NCBI RefSeq assembly: GCF_018691265.1
Contig: NW_024881327.1
Location: forward strand, 27,149,936-27,213,935
DNA: 64,000 nucleotides
Direction of reading: 5' to 3'
From: Tyto alba
Lineage: Eukaryota > Chordata > Aves > Strigiformes > Tytonidae
Shown here: in pieces, positions 45,091-58,400 of the stretch
Layout of the letters: every line of letters begins with the position of its first letter
Position numbering within the stretch: position 1 is the stretch's first letter
Position numbers and translations under genes: made by a program
The notes under the pieces: generated by a model
The model's input: the letters and a program-made list of their open reading frames with translations, nothing else
The model's database searches: none
Told to the model about the DNA's origin: nothing

Positions 45091-46140
45091 TCAGAGATTT
45101 TACCAAAAGGTTAGCATTAAGCATGTCAATCATGTAGTTGGTACAGAAAACCTCGGCCTTTTACAGCAGTCTCTACTTAAATCACAGTACCAGCATCCTG
45201 CATACTGAAGCAGCTGTTCGGGCTTGGCCTAATTTTTGCTCATTTGAGAAAGAAACCTCAGGAGACTTGTTCAGGACTCTCAAGGCTTTGTTTTCATGAT
45301 TAGGAAGAAAAATCTCCTGTCTGGAAAGAAGTAACCAAGTTTTCTCAGCTTATAGGCCTTCTTATTTATTCTTTTGGTCAGAACGACACTAATTCATGTA
45401 ACGATATTAAACTATTTGGTACTTAATATGACTCAAGCACTGGGGAATACTTGGCAGCAGCAAAAATGGTAGAAGAGCCTCTGATAAAGATCTAGCTAGA
45501 TCATGTTTAAAGACAAGTCCTTTTGCACTGCAAAGCATCCAACATTGAGAAACGGAGCAGTGTTTCAGAAGGGATGGCAAGCTAACTCATCAAGTGCCGG
45601 AGCGGCATGGTGCCCACGTGTGTGCCCATTCCCACGGCTGTGGGTAAAGGCAGGCGAGGGGAGCAAAGGGAGCAGTCATCATTTAGCAGCTCCCAAGTCA
45701 CATCTGAGCAGCTGGAAAGACTGAGCATACCTGAAGCACTTCAAACCTGCACTGCAAGTCAAGGCGTCTCCTCTGCCAATTCTGTATGAAAGGAGAGTAA
45801 AGATTATTTTATCCAAACCTCTCCTATGATTTTCCAGTATTGTCTTCCATTCCTCACCTGCTGCTTGCAAGTGCCTACAATGGTTTATGGGCAAGTTAAA
45901 GCTGAAACCTGACAGTAAAACAAAGTGCTTTGAGTTACTCTAGTTCATATGGATCCTGCGATACCTCACATGGACAATGTCTGTAACCTTACTTCTTATG
46001 TTATTTTTTACTTTTGTTTTTAAATTTTAACTGTCATTCATACAAATATAGAGAAGAAACGGCAGATGAAGTTCATAATTGTTTAATATAAAATAGACTA
46101 CTACAAATAAGTTCTTTAAAACATGTGAATGCATTGTGAA

Positions 46141-46149
46141 TTATTTATT
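46141..46149 (+). promoter_or_regulatory. AU-rich nonamer in TXK 3'UTR
   Basis: Exact TTATTTATT, the decay-element nonamer known from cytokine and signalling mRNAs, about 130 bp before the poly(A) signal. Role inferred. Confidence 0.45.
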
Positions 46150-46271
46150 GGTAAATACATCATATTTAGTTTTATAGCACATTGTAGACAAAATATGTAA
46201 AACATACTAGCTAAAGAATGATTGAGTTCTGCACAATTTAATTTTTCATTTCCAAATTAAATAACTGTAAC

Positions 46272-46277
46272 AATAAA
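46272..46277 (+). promoter_or_regulatory. Candidate TXK poly(A) signal AATAAA
   Basis: Canonical hexamer 1.2 kb after the TXK stop. Another at 46828-46833 may serve a longer form. Confidence 0.55.
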
Positions 46278-46295
46278 TTGAAATATATCAAACAT

Positions 46296-49200
46296 CCCAA
46301 ATTTTGCATTTCCAGAAGATGATGGCATCTCTGAGTCAAATTCACCCCTGGCATTAATCATTCATCTTTACTGCAGTAGTATTTTGATAGTTACCATCCC
46401 TTTTGAAAATAACTTATTAGTCCTATTGTTTGAATATTTGGGAGTACCTTCAAATACACTTCTAAGGCACTTCTGTTTCAAGAGAAGCATGATATCCATA
46501 TGGTTTCATATAATCTGCTAGAATTGCCACCAACGGATGTCATTGTTTACTTTTATAATTTACTTATTTATGATCATTCAATTACTTATCAGACCTACGA
46601 CTAAATACAGATCTATACAACACAGTACACACATTGAGGTCACCACAATTTATGCCCATGCCACAGAAGTAGAAGGCTTTTCAGCAGATGATGTGCTACA
46701 AATGCGAAATTCAAACTGTCTCTGCAATATAAAAGTACCTGGGGACTTTGAATAATGTATGAGGCATAATTTCTAATAGCTCTTGTAAAACTGGTTTTGC
46801 CACATTTATTACTGCAAGTTAATATGTAATAAAGTACAGTACCATGCAGAAAACAGCAGCTCCATTAGGTTTATGTACTCAAAGCACCCTGATCACACCT
46901 GTTTCACTGAGTTGTCCCATGGTGAATATGCATCCAGCCTTGAAACGTGCTGGTCTAATACACAGAACCAATAATGCTTGCCTACCAGGCTTCAACTTCC
47001 CAATATAATCTCTGTCGACTGCTTTGGGAAAATTGTGAGTAGGCTGTCACTAACGCTTTGGTGTAGATAAACTTAACAGCTGCTTGCACCAGGCTGACAG
47101 TAAATACATGAAAAAGCACTAAAACGTGCTTCAGAGTCAGTGAAACCAGTGCTTAATCAGCAATGAGAAAGGTCTACGGGACAAAGGTCAGGTATCTACA
47201 GTGTATTTACTTACCGGAACAGCTACGCCTATAAATAAAGCCTAAGTAGGCCACCTTAGTCCTCATGCCGTCTCTGAGCTTAGCTGAAACTCTAACCATA
47301 TTCAATCAGGCAAAAATTCAAGTATTTCTATGAGTGAACAGTGAATGCCACCCATGTTACTGACCATAAAGAGGCACATGTGGGCAAATGGATGGCTTAG
47401 CTGTTTTTTATAAAACCTTTGTGTGATACAAGAGAGAGCTGGAAGAGCTCACATTCCACACAGAATTTCTGTTCCAAGGCTGTATGAGTGGTCAGCATTT
47501 GTAAAATTTCAGCTGATATTTCCTGCTCAAACATCAGAAAATTTACAGCAAGTCAGTATTATGAATGGGAGGATAAAAGGCAGAATTTCCAACTTCTGTG
47601 CACCAGATGCTTAGGATAGATCTCTTTTCTACAAAAATCCACATTGATGATGAACTGGAATGTATTTTCAGAAAGTGAAATGACTTCCCTCAGTCAAAAG
47701 TACTCCTGATGAGCAATGCAGATCAATTACTGTGCATACAGCTCTCATGACATTTGGCTCCAGTGCCTTTTGCTTTTCAAACCAACATTTCCCCCCCTGC
47801 CTCTATGAGGTTTCACAAACAGGGGGCCCTGCAGACACACTAAGGCACATCATCAACACCTCCCCACCCCACCTCCTGCTCAGCTTCCCTGTACCGTTCT
47901 GAACCTCAGCACCATTTAAAAACTGACAGAAAGGAGTCAGCTATGCCAAACCTGCTCTGCTAAAAGAGTGTTTTGTAACAAACACACTTGCCAGTTTTGT
48001 TTTCCTGGAATTTAAACAGCAAGACAAGGGCGTTTGCTAGAATTATATAATTCCCCATAGACCTCCAGGATGCAACCATGATGAATAAAGAGGTTGAAGT
48101 TCTGAACCAGTACTCTTTGGGATGAAAATTTTTTATAGCATGGCTGTTTTAGGTGTGGCTGGGAAGGCAGGTAAAGGAAGATGGTAGAACAAGTTTCTGT
48201 AGAAACTAATAACCCATGTACTTCCTTCCAAACTCCCTGCAGGTTATTTAACCTATCCAAGTCTTATTGACCTACCTGCATTTAGTGCGTGCAGCTATGT
48301 AATGAATTTAATTGCCCATTAATTTGTCCTGAGGTATGCTAGTAATGAGAAGCTGCCAAGATTTGCTTTGTATCAGCATTTAAAAGCCATAATTTGGTTA
48401 GTAATGTATTGCCTCTGAGATTGTCTTTGTTCTGGTTCTTAACCATTCATGCTATTTTCCAAAACACTTCAAATTACTTTAGATAGTATCCTTCATTTCA
48501 CTGCCTGGAAAACCTGACAACTCACTGAAATATTCTCAATTGAGACTGGCCATGAGAGAGGGATCCCTAATACAACAGCTTTGAGTTTTCTTCCCTAGTT
48601 TCGAAGGAAAGGCATTTCCATTTGCCCAGTATTTTTGACCCTCAAAATCCATGTCTGTTGACTACTAATCATCAGCATTAAATGTCTTTTGCTCATGTCT
48701 TCTACAGAACACCAGGATAAAAACAACACATCTGGACAAACCAAGTAATTTCTAAGAGAAGCTAAAACCTCTTGATCTGCCCCTACTCTTCCCTCCAGTT
48801 CCATCATAACATTAGAGACATTTTAGCTCAAGGTGAATATATAGTAGTTTCACATATGGCTTTTCTAGGGGAGTGAAAAAATTTCTTTCCTATCAGAAAA
48901 ACTAGTAAAACTCAAAGTTATTAAAAGAGGTCCATGATCAGGTCAGATGCACATGAACTGCAAGGACATCAGCCAGACCTTCTTCATCTAGAATCCACTT
49001 ATGTGTGCATAAGACCAGCTGCTATCACGCAGATTATTCTCTTTGGATCTATCAGATAGTGATTAAATGCTTACTAGAAATATGAATTACGCTTCTTTTT
49101 ATCCCTTGTTTAAAACGCATTGAGTACATAATCCATGAATAATTTATTACAAGGGAAATATTAGCATAATTTCACTAAAAATAAAATTTTTCCAAATTAA

Positions 49201-50432
49201 TAACTAAATATAAACATTTTCAAAAATAACATCTCTTATAGTAAATGGGTTTTTTATACAAAAAGATGATCAATAATTTACTACTTAACATGATAAACTT
49301 TCTGTACCCCATGAAAATAAGCATTAACTTGGTTTTCTGACATTGCAATAAAATAACATTACCTTCCTAGTAGAAGTTATTTATTTATAAAAGCAGATAT
49401 GTAGGTCCAGTAGAAAACACAGATTTTTTGCTTGGTACAAGTTAATTGACTGCCAGGAGTTGGAATTTAGAAATAACTTTAATCTAGTATCCCTAGCATT
49501 ATTTTCTAATTTTTGATAGCTTCTAAAGCATCATTAAAAACAATTGTGAGATGTTTCATGAATGTCTTTCAAAAAGGAAGTACTGAAACTGTGCACAACA
49601 CAAATGTGCATGAAATATCAGCAGCAACCCTTCTGTTCTTACAAATTATGAGCTTTCTTTCACAGAACAATCTGCTATCCATCTGAAGTGTCTACTTTTA
49701 CTACACTCTTTGAAGGTGAGAGAATGCACAGTCTACTTCATGAGGAGGTTCTACTTGGCATATAAATCTCAGCTGATTAAAATCAGTTTTTAATTGCTGA
49801 AATGTTAGCATCCTCTGGCAAAGGTTCTGGACTCACACTTAAAACCCCAAGAATTGGAAATCCTACTTTTCTGATGACCTCGTTGTGACCCACACATCTG
49901 ATTGCTAAGGCTACTTTCTTGCTCACAAAATGTCAAGAAAGGGGATTGTAATGAGTAAACCATTGACTGTGCAAACTGATTTTGTCAGATAAAGATCAGT
50001 GACCACAACGGAGGAGCATACTGTGGTACAGATACCAATCTTCAAGGCCTACTGTAGATTAACAGCTAAAACATCTAATAGAGGTGATTATTCATTTTTA
50101 GAAAAGATGAAAAGGCCAAACTAAAACAAAAAATGTTTTGATGTTTCTCAAGCCTTGTTCACAACCATTCGTTTACCTAGCATTTGTGGAAATAACACAC
50201 AGGTTGGAAATGGATTTTGCTTTTTATAACAGAAAATAAAATAACAGGACTATTTTGCTATTAAGAAACACTGATAACTTTCTGGAAATGAGAAAAAATT
50301 TTGAAAAGCTTAAATGGGTTTTGATTAATAAACAGCAATACTAGGAAGAAGCATGAAAATAAGTCCCTTCTTAAGCCTCAAAGTAGTATAAAACAGAGGA
50401 AATTCTTAAATGCACATTCTGGTTTTCATCTG
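46296..50432. other. TXK-NIPAL1 intergenic DNA, no gene seen
   Basis: Between the 3' ends of two convergent genes. No supported exon or RNA gene; A/T-rich, especially 49080-49420. Open frames are short and random-looking. Confidence 0.6.
50428..50432 (+). repeat. Target-site duplication, left copy (ATCTG)
   Basis: ATCTG directly before the LTR start, repeated exactly at 51025-51029 directly after its end. A 5-bp duplication fits class III (ERVL) integration. Confidence 0.85.
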
Positions 50433-51024
50433 TGTCCTGGTTTGGGCTGAAATAGAGTTAATATTCCTTTTCAGGGACTAGATGAGTGCTGTGTTTTAGA
50501 TTTAGCTTTGGGTTTGGTATGAGAAGAATGCTGATAGCACACTGATGTTTTCAGCTGCTACCGAGACTTCAAGGACTCTCCGACTCCTCATGTTCTGCCC
50601 GTGCGCCAGGGCACAGGGAGCAGGGAGGGAGCATGGACAGAGCACCTGACCCTAACTGGCCAGTGAAATATTCCATATCATGGAACGTCATGCTCACTAT
50701 ATAGAGGAGGGGCAGTTGGGAAGGGTCTCTCTCGCTTCCGGGATTGTGATTGTGGGATCTTGGTATCTCAGGGTCGCCAGCCGGGAACGGGCTGGGTATC
50801 GGTCAGCGGGTGGTGAGCAATTATGTTGTGCATTGCCTGTTTATATTTTTTTTTTCCTATCATCATCATTGTTCTCGTTTTATTGCCATTATTAAACTGT
50901 TCCTATTTCAGCCTGCGAGTCTCCCTTCACCCCTCTAATTCCCTCCCCCATTCCCAGGTGGGGAGGGGGAAGGGAGGGTGACCAGCTGCGGGGGTTGGTT
51001 GCCAACCAGGCTCAAACCACGACA
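50433..51024 (+). mobile_element. Solo LTR with intact ends, avian ERVL-like
   Basis: 592 bp, from TGTCCTGGTTTGGGCTG to CTCAAACCACGACA (TG...CA ends), flanked by exact 5-bp ATCTG repeats at 50428-50432 and 51025-51029. TATA-like TATATAG at 50698-50704, poly(A) signal ATTAAA at 50891-50896. Same family as 26383-26966 but better kept, so probably younger. No gag, pol or env sequence: internal region lost by LTR-LTR recombination. Antisense to NIPAL1. Confidence 0.93.
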
Positions 51025-51029
51025 ATCTG
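51025..51029 (+). repeat. Target-site duplication, right copy (ATCTG)
   Basis: Matches 50428-50432 exactly and abuts the terminal CA of the LTR. Confidence 0.85.
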
Positions 51030-51040
51030 CCTTTGAATAC

Positions 51041-51046
51041 TTTATT
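51041..51046 (-). promoter_or_regulatory. Candidate NIPAL1 poly(A) signal
   Basis: TTTATT on the + strand, AATAAA on the NIPAL1 strand, about 840 bp after the stop. Cleavage 10-25 nt further on would fall at the edge of, or just inside, the LTR. Confidence 0.4.
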
Positions 51047-51888
51047 CTTTCATTTTATGTTATTTTTTTAAGCCAATAGCAATTGTTTTCAGGCCTCTAA
51101 TGAATTTGTTTTTTCTTAAAATGTAACTTGGTCATAGTTTTGAATTAAAAGTTACATGCACATTCAGGGATTTGCAATCCATTCAGGATGCCTTGGGTAG
51201 AAGAGCTAAGACTTTGCTGTCAAAAAATGGATTCTGAAGTAGACTGGTTACCAAGAACCGTATTTCATAAATTGTTTTGGTGATATCTATTCAAGGTTCA
51301 TTGGTAGATGGTCACAGGTGAAAAAGTCTTGCATAAAATTTTATATTAAAAGCTAAAAGGGTTAAGCACTGTTTTCTTCGTATTGTATCTCCAATTAATA
51401 TCCTTCACGTAGAATATCTACAAGTTTGCCTGGCAAGAAATTATAAAAAAATAAAGAGAGCCTGAAATATCAAGGCCATCACTAAGATAATAGCAGAGTA
51501 TTCATCACTTCAGCAAGGATTATCTTTTACCATGATGAGAAAATTGTTCTTTGTAAGCATAGCTTACAAAGCATAGCTTACAAGCATAGTTTACAAAGGC
51601 CATTCTTTTCTGCTAAAATTCTCCAATAGAAGATGCTGCATAAAAAAAGGACAAGGTTTTCCCATTGCCTAACTTACAGTCACCATCAGGTTTCTGCCTG
51701 TCATGTTAATTATTGAACATTTTCATTCATTACTACCAACAGCTGGCACAGAGGGGAGTGGCCCATACTTAACCGGCCTTACAGATGGTTTTCCAGAGGA
51801 TTGCAGAAAAGAAGAGCATTCTGGTAGACACAGGTGGACTGAGTCTGCAATTCATGACACTTCAGTGATGGAACATCACTTGACAGTT
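51047..51888 (-). other. NIPAL1: Probable NIPAL1 3'UTR
   Basis: Non-coding DNA between the NIPAL1 stop and the candidate poly(A) signal. It holds a hairpin (51549-51571) and a short tandem repeat (51555-51599). Confidence 0.5.
51549..51571. repeat. Perfect 10-bp hairpin plus AGCATAGCTTACAA tandem units
   Basis: CTTTGTAAGC and GCTTACAAAG around a 3-nt loop ATA. It merges with a run of about three imperfect 13-15-bp units (AGCATAGCTTACAA) that extends to 51599, all in the probable NIPAL1 3'UTR. Confidence 0.75.
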
Positions 51889-52493
51889 TCATTGACTGAA
51901 TAAAACATTGTCCTCCTCATATGCCAAAGCTGGGTTTTCCATGCTCTCTAGTAAAGTGTGACAGGTTTCGTATTCACGATGTGGTAATGATGGTTCTTTG
52001 GCAACAGTGGACATCAACTGACTCCAGGTGATGTTAGTATTTTTGAAAGCATGCAACAGAAAAATGCCAATGATGATACTGCAGAATCCACTCAGGGTTC
52101 CAATGATATCACCCGGGTCCATACTACTCCACTCCTTGAACAGGATGATGGAGCATGTCACAACCGTCGTGGTAAAACACACATAATATATAGGTGTCAC
52201 CAGAGATGTATTGAACACGTCCAACGCTTTGTTCAGATAGCTGATCTGAGTGCTGACTGAGAGCACCAAAATGCCCACCAAAATGTATACCAATGGATGT
52301 CGATAAACTGGCTTCTGCTCCAGCATTTGTTTAATGGCAATGCCTAGGCCTTTCACAGATGAGACAGAGAAGGCACCAATGAGTGAGCAAATTAAAATGT
52401 AGATCAGTATATTTGTCTGACCTCTTCTTGGAGCCACTATAAAAATCAGCACGAGGGCAACAACTGTTAGGAGAACAGCAAACGTGACAAACA
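51889..52493 (-). CDS. NIPAL1: NIPAL1 exon 6, last membrane segments and stop
   Basis: Acceptor CTTACAG on the minus strand. Encodes residues 209-408: five hydrophobic segments, [35 protein letters not shown], and a tail ending NVLFSQ. An open frame continues upstream of the acceptor but the acceptor fixes the exon edge. Confidence 0.96.
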
Positions 52494-55400
52494 CTGTAAG
52501 ATAGAGGAAAGGGAAGAGTAATGCACATGAGAGAAAATACCATACAACATCCAAGTACATGCTAAAAGTTACTCCGTGTCCTGAACACTTCTCTATGAAC
52601 TGTAGCACAAATTCATTGCGACTACATACAGACCTGGATCTTGCAGCTTTCTTTCCATCTCATCTAGTGAGGTGACCTCCTCCTCCTCAGGGGCATGAAT
52701 AACCATAACTGTTGATCCCAAAATGCTCAGTACACAGCCCAGCTTTCCATGAATATTCAGTTTCTCATTTAAAAAATAGGATGACAATATAGCACTGTTT
52801 GGCAAAATAGAAATAAAATGTTCAGTTCCACCAGCCATGCGAGACATTCTAAATCTGTCTGTAACATGACAGTAATTCAAAACCTCTTTTGAATTTGAAT
52901 ATAAGGGAAACCAGCCTGAAATAATTAAATCTTAAGGAGTTTTGCAAGAAGGTTGGTCAGGACCAAGAAGGTCAGGTCAGGTTTATAGTGGGGGTTAGGA
53001 ACTCTGATGGCTCCCCTCCAGGTTGTAAAGGGTCCAAATTGCTCAATGAACTTCTCAATTGCCTGGTCCAAGGGTATGCACTCACACACACGTGTAGACC
53101 GACTACACGAGCTGTTTTTTTTTCTTCCAAAAATGGTTTAAACCATTTAATTCCCCATTAGAACCAATGCACACAAGTTTTGGAAACTGTTCCTCATCGC
53201 TCAATAGCCTTTCCCACCCAGGCACAGGTTCTGCCTGACTTGCCAGGACTCCCCCAAAAACACAGAAAAGGCATGTCTTCGCCTTCTAAGAGGAACCCCA
53301 GGCTCTCCAGGGAGTTAAAGATTTAACCTAAAGGATAATAACATGGCCCAAATGAGGCCATCTCAGGGGGCACACAATCACCAGCCAGAGCACAACGGTA
53401 GGCACAGACACAGGCTTAATGGTGTGTGGACACGCTCACAAATAGTTTTTCAGCCCACTGATCACATTGCAGCTATATTTTTGCACAAGGGTAATGAGCT
53501 CACTGACATGAAGTTCTCATGACCTCTCTGTTTTGGGAAAATTGGAAAGATTGCTATCCACATCAAAGAAAGCGGCATTCAAATTCAGGCTGTTTTGCGA
53601 AGCAGCAGCCAAGCAGCCAGTAAGTCTGCATCTACCTACACGCTGATCCCAGCACATCCGTAGGTGACAGACTTACACTGGTTTTGCTATGACAGAACAC
53701 TTGTAAGTGTAATTCATGTCTTTTCTGCTTCTGTGGTAGCTGTATTAACATATGTGCTTAAGTATTTGGAAATTGTTTCTCCATACATTGGAAATAATGA
53801 GTGTTTGAAGGGCATTCATATTTCAGAAGAGCCACAAATTTTAACTATGGATTTTAAATAAGCTAAATTTTCTTTGCCTTTTTTCCAAAAGGACTTGGAA
53901 AAGACCAAACCAACCCCAAATGCTTACTAAGTGTAACTGAATATGAAGTCATGCTCCTATAAAAAATAAATGCTCTTGAAAACATTTTAATAGGGAAATA
54001 CTGTATTGCCTTTTGAAGTTTTTTCACAACTGGAGAACAGGATAAGACTTTTTAAGAAAGCTTCAGTTCCCAGGAAGAGATAAATTACAGCCTTCTAGCA
54101 CTGTGCATCATCTGTATACCTGGTATGTATTGATAACAAATACTTTATGTTATATGTGGAAGGGTGCTGGCAACACATATATTAGTCTTTGGAAGAAGAC
54201 TTCTCATTCCCTCTACCCAGAAGATTCAATACCAAATAAGAAAGGGATCTTTCCACTGAGGAACAAAAAGCATTTTTTCTCCATATACTGCTTTTCAGCT
54301 TTCTTAAAATTCTCTACTTTCAGACAAAGATAGTTCTTTTCCCTCATGTAGTGAATGGTTCATTTGTCAAGGTTTGCTCCCAGTTTGTACTAACCTTATG
54401 AGAACACTCAGTGCACCCAAGGGGGTAACTAAGGTTGCAGGTGCAAAGGCATAGGCAGCAAAATTTGCAGCTTCTCCCAATCCCACTGCAGAAGAAAGAA
54501 CATTGGGATCAGGTTGAGTGGGGGGGGGCAGAAATAAAAGGAATATCAATATGAATATTCTGTATGATAGCAGATATAAACAAAAATGTTTTTTCTATGC
54601 TAAAAATACATTTTTTCCTTTCAAAATTATCTAATCTCCTCCAGACACAATAAAGGCTGAAGAAAGTTAAATATTTTTCCCCTAAGTACTCCTAGAAGCT
54701 GGACAGATTCAATCCCATTGCTTTTGACTGGATATTAAAGAAAAGGTTGTTACTCTGTAAAGACCAAACACAATACTTGAGAGATGGAATATCAGAATGG
54801 CTTCTGTCATAAAGGTGATTGCAAAGCCATTTCTTTTAAGTGAGGGGTGTGAAAAATCAGGGAATAAACCTATTTTTTTAAAAAATCTGCTTTATGTAGC
54901 ATTTATATATAGGTTGAGAGGAAAGACGTGACTTACTTGAAAGCAATCCAGCCCACCAAAGCCATTCCTTCAGATAAGAATATCCACCCTGTCCTAAAAA
55001 TGGAAAAAATAATCTCATCTTAGAAGAAAGAGATCACCTTATTTTAACAAACTAAACTACAGCTTCACATTTGCCTCTAGTCATATAAAGTACTGAAAGA
55101 GCATGTTATCTCGATGTGATGTGAAGAATATTTTGTTTGATTTTGACTGACATTTTTATTAATCACTCTACTGCTTTGTGGCTTGGAATTCTGAAAAATG
55201 GTATTTGACCAAAGGGAAAGTTCCAAGCAAAAGTAAAATGTCCATGAAGATTGTTGGTGAGCTTAAGAAATGCTTCACAGTGCTTTCCGAAGTCAGATCC
55301 AATATATTCATACACAGTCAGCTGCATTTTGACTCTGCTTATAATTTAAATTGAGAGAAATTAGAAATAAAAATGCCACTGCATGTATTATTATTTTTTT

Positions 55401-58400
55401 TTGCCATAAAATAGAAATACATTGAACATTCAGTAACACATTTATTTCAAATAACCCAATCCTCTGGAACAATATATTCCAATAAACACAGCAAACAAAA
55501 GAAAACCTGATAATGCTATATATTTAAATCCATGCAAAGGGAGTTATGAGATTAGTCCAATGGGTCTTTTTCTAGCTCTTCATCTGATGACTTTGATGAA
55601 AGAATTGTTGTACTAACTGTAGCAACTTTCACAAGAAGTACCCTTTCTACAGCTCATTGTACTACCTTTCTTTAAAAAAAAAAACAAAACAAAACAACAA
55701 AAACCTTAAACCTAGCTATCATCTTAAGACTTTCCATCTCAAATGAGGGTGAAAAAGATGGAAGAAAGAGAGAGAAAGGCATTTTGAAGGGTAAGATGAA
55801 TGAAGAATTTTATTTGGTATCTAACTGCTGTCAGGGAGGAAATACCACCAATTTATTAGATTTAATACCCACTGCTGCCCCCATAACCCTAGGAATTCTG
55901 AAGCCCCAGTTCCTGTAATCACACAGAGAAATAACACCATATTTGTATCCCTAGCCAAGACAGGACTTCTGATCACTGTTAAAGTACGACAGTTTTGAAC
56001 TACAATGGTTTTAAATGTGTGATCTGTGTCTTGAACATTGATTTTGCCACATTGTAAGAGGCATTTCTGTCCCCAGCAGGAGCAAGGCAGGCACCATCAC
56101 TTACCAGCTCGGGGGACCCCTTTGTCTGCCAGTTTCAAAAGTCCTTTCTTCTTCAGTATGAAACTAGAACCAATAAAGATACTGGAACCTATCGCCAAAG
56201 CCAAGCCAATGTAGAGCCGGTATTTGCTTCCACCAGGTATTGAAATGCTTTGGTTCATTTCATTGAGATACCCGTCCACAGAGGCAAGGAGAGAAGAGGG
56301 TGATTCAGACACGTTGATGATCTGGCACCATGCTTGGCAGGAGTCGTGGCAAGGAAAAGAGAGCACAGCACCTGGGAGGAGGAAAAGGAGGGCAAGTAAT
56401 TCACAAACCAGGCACAGCTCTGAAGGAGCCCCATCCTTGCTCTCTCACTCCTTTCCATGTCTTCTGAGAGCACTTATTTCTGACCATGTAAATAACTCAC
56501 AAAACCCACCTATCATACACAATGCTGCCCCAGGTCATTACCCACCCCCGTAACTCACAGGTGTGTGCCTTATTTTATATAAATATATATTTTTTGCACT
56601 ACATTGACTCAGTCAAGAGATTAGGGCAATACCAAGGAATGAAACAGCAAAATATTATCTTGGATGTAAAATTCAACTTGAAATCATAAAAGCTAACCTA
56701 AAATCTCAAGAAAGGGTTCTTTTGTGTTGTGCAGAGACCACATACCCAAAACACAAACATAGTCAAATCCACGATTTCAGGCTTTGTCTGCTAAAGTAAG
56801 TCTGCTACTATTCCAGGCTTCTGCTTTTATATTTGATGCTGAGAGTTGGAAACAACAGGTAAAAAAGAGAAGGAAAAGAAAATCTACATAGGAAGCAAAC
56901 TCTTGCTGCACATGGGCACTAATATGTTTTGTTAAAATTGTTCAGTGACTATGTGAGCCAGATCTTCATCCGCTCGTAAAATTTTGAGGTGGAGGCCTCA
57001 TTACACCTCATAGCAATTTTCATCTAACCTCCACAAGCCCCAGCTGAAGGAAGAGCACAGACTGCAAGGGACAGTCCCTCCGGCCATCCCTGCGACACAG
57101 CTGCAGAGCCACCTCAGCCTGAGCTAAGACTGCAGCTTCACACTCTCCACCAGCCAAGCCTTATCAACATCAGTACAATGACAGCCTGTGGGAATGGCAT
57201 CATGGCCATCAGCCTGGACGTGCTTTTTAAAGGAAGAAGAGGCGTTGCATTTCCAAGAACAAAAAAGGGTTTTTATTTCGCATGGGGAAGCAGGGGGCAG
57301 GCAGCAATGCTGCACCAGGGCTTATGGTAACCTAGGCAGACGTTTCACAGTTTCTCATGGTAGGCTGCATCACACAAATGGTGTGGATCAGAGAATCTAG
57401 GCTGGAATACCTTTTAAGGCCAACTTTTTTGGAAAGAAAGGTTTTATTGTGAAGACATTAAAATATGAAACAGCTGATGACAAAGTACAAAAGCTCAATC
57501 CATTGTGATTCATAAAGCACTGGATGCAACAAATCATTTTGGTTTTCATATTTCCCCTGTAATTAAAATGACACATGAATGATTCATCCCGCTGAGTGGC
57601 ACCATCAGTAATGCACTCACTTTTTTTTTTTTTCCCCAGCTGAAAAAAACACTTGGGAGACTTGGTAGAAAAGGATGTGCCTCTGTTCACACCTAAGCTC
57701 TGGAAATATTAATGTTCAGTCAAAAGTACTTCACCGCACAATCAACAATAAGCAGCCTTGGAGAATTCACCTAATGCTGTTTAGGAAGGAATATTTAAAA
57801 TATCAAAAGTACTAAAAATGGAATGAGATTTGACAGCATATCTTCATTTGCAGCTGACAATAATAACACTGGGAGATACCAACCTTTACAAGTAAGGAAC
57901 TAGAATTAATATCTGCTAGCAGTTTTCCTGTGTCATACTGTACAACAAACATACTACAGGAAGTTTTATTTGATTTTCAGGCTGTGCAATCACATGTCCT
58001 GGTTTGCCAAGAGAGTTTCTATATAACAGGAGTTGTTTTGTATTGCTAAGCCAGGCTTTGTAAAAATTGTCCCACAAGATGGGTATGCCCATACCCTGCA
58101 GCTGAAGATTAAGATCTTAAAGAGCCTACATCTACACAAAACTACTTTTGCATAGTATGCAGGATAGACAGTATTCTGCCATCTTATCATTACTAGAAGT
58201 TGCAATCTGAGAATTTAAAAGAAATGGAATTTGCATCTGTATCTGAAAGTATTTAAAAATCTGAATTATTAGCATAGTCTTAGAAAAAGAAAACTTTGCA
58301 TATACTTCAGTTTTGGCAGAATTATTAAATTACAAAAGAAAATTACAGAGAAGTCCTTTAAGCGTAAATGTTTCTCTTAACTAACATGTATCAGGGCAAG

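Larger units (their letters stand above)
45091..46295 (+). other. TXK: Probable TXK 3'UTR
   Basis: Non-coding. Contains a TTATTTATT nonamer at 46141-46149 and the first canonical AATAAA at 46272-46277, so the transcript probably ends near 46295; a second AATAAA is at 46828-46833. Confidence 0.55.
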
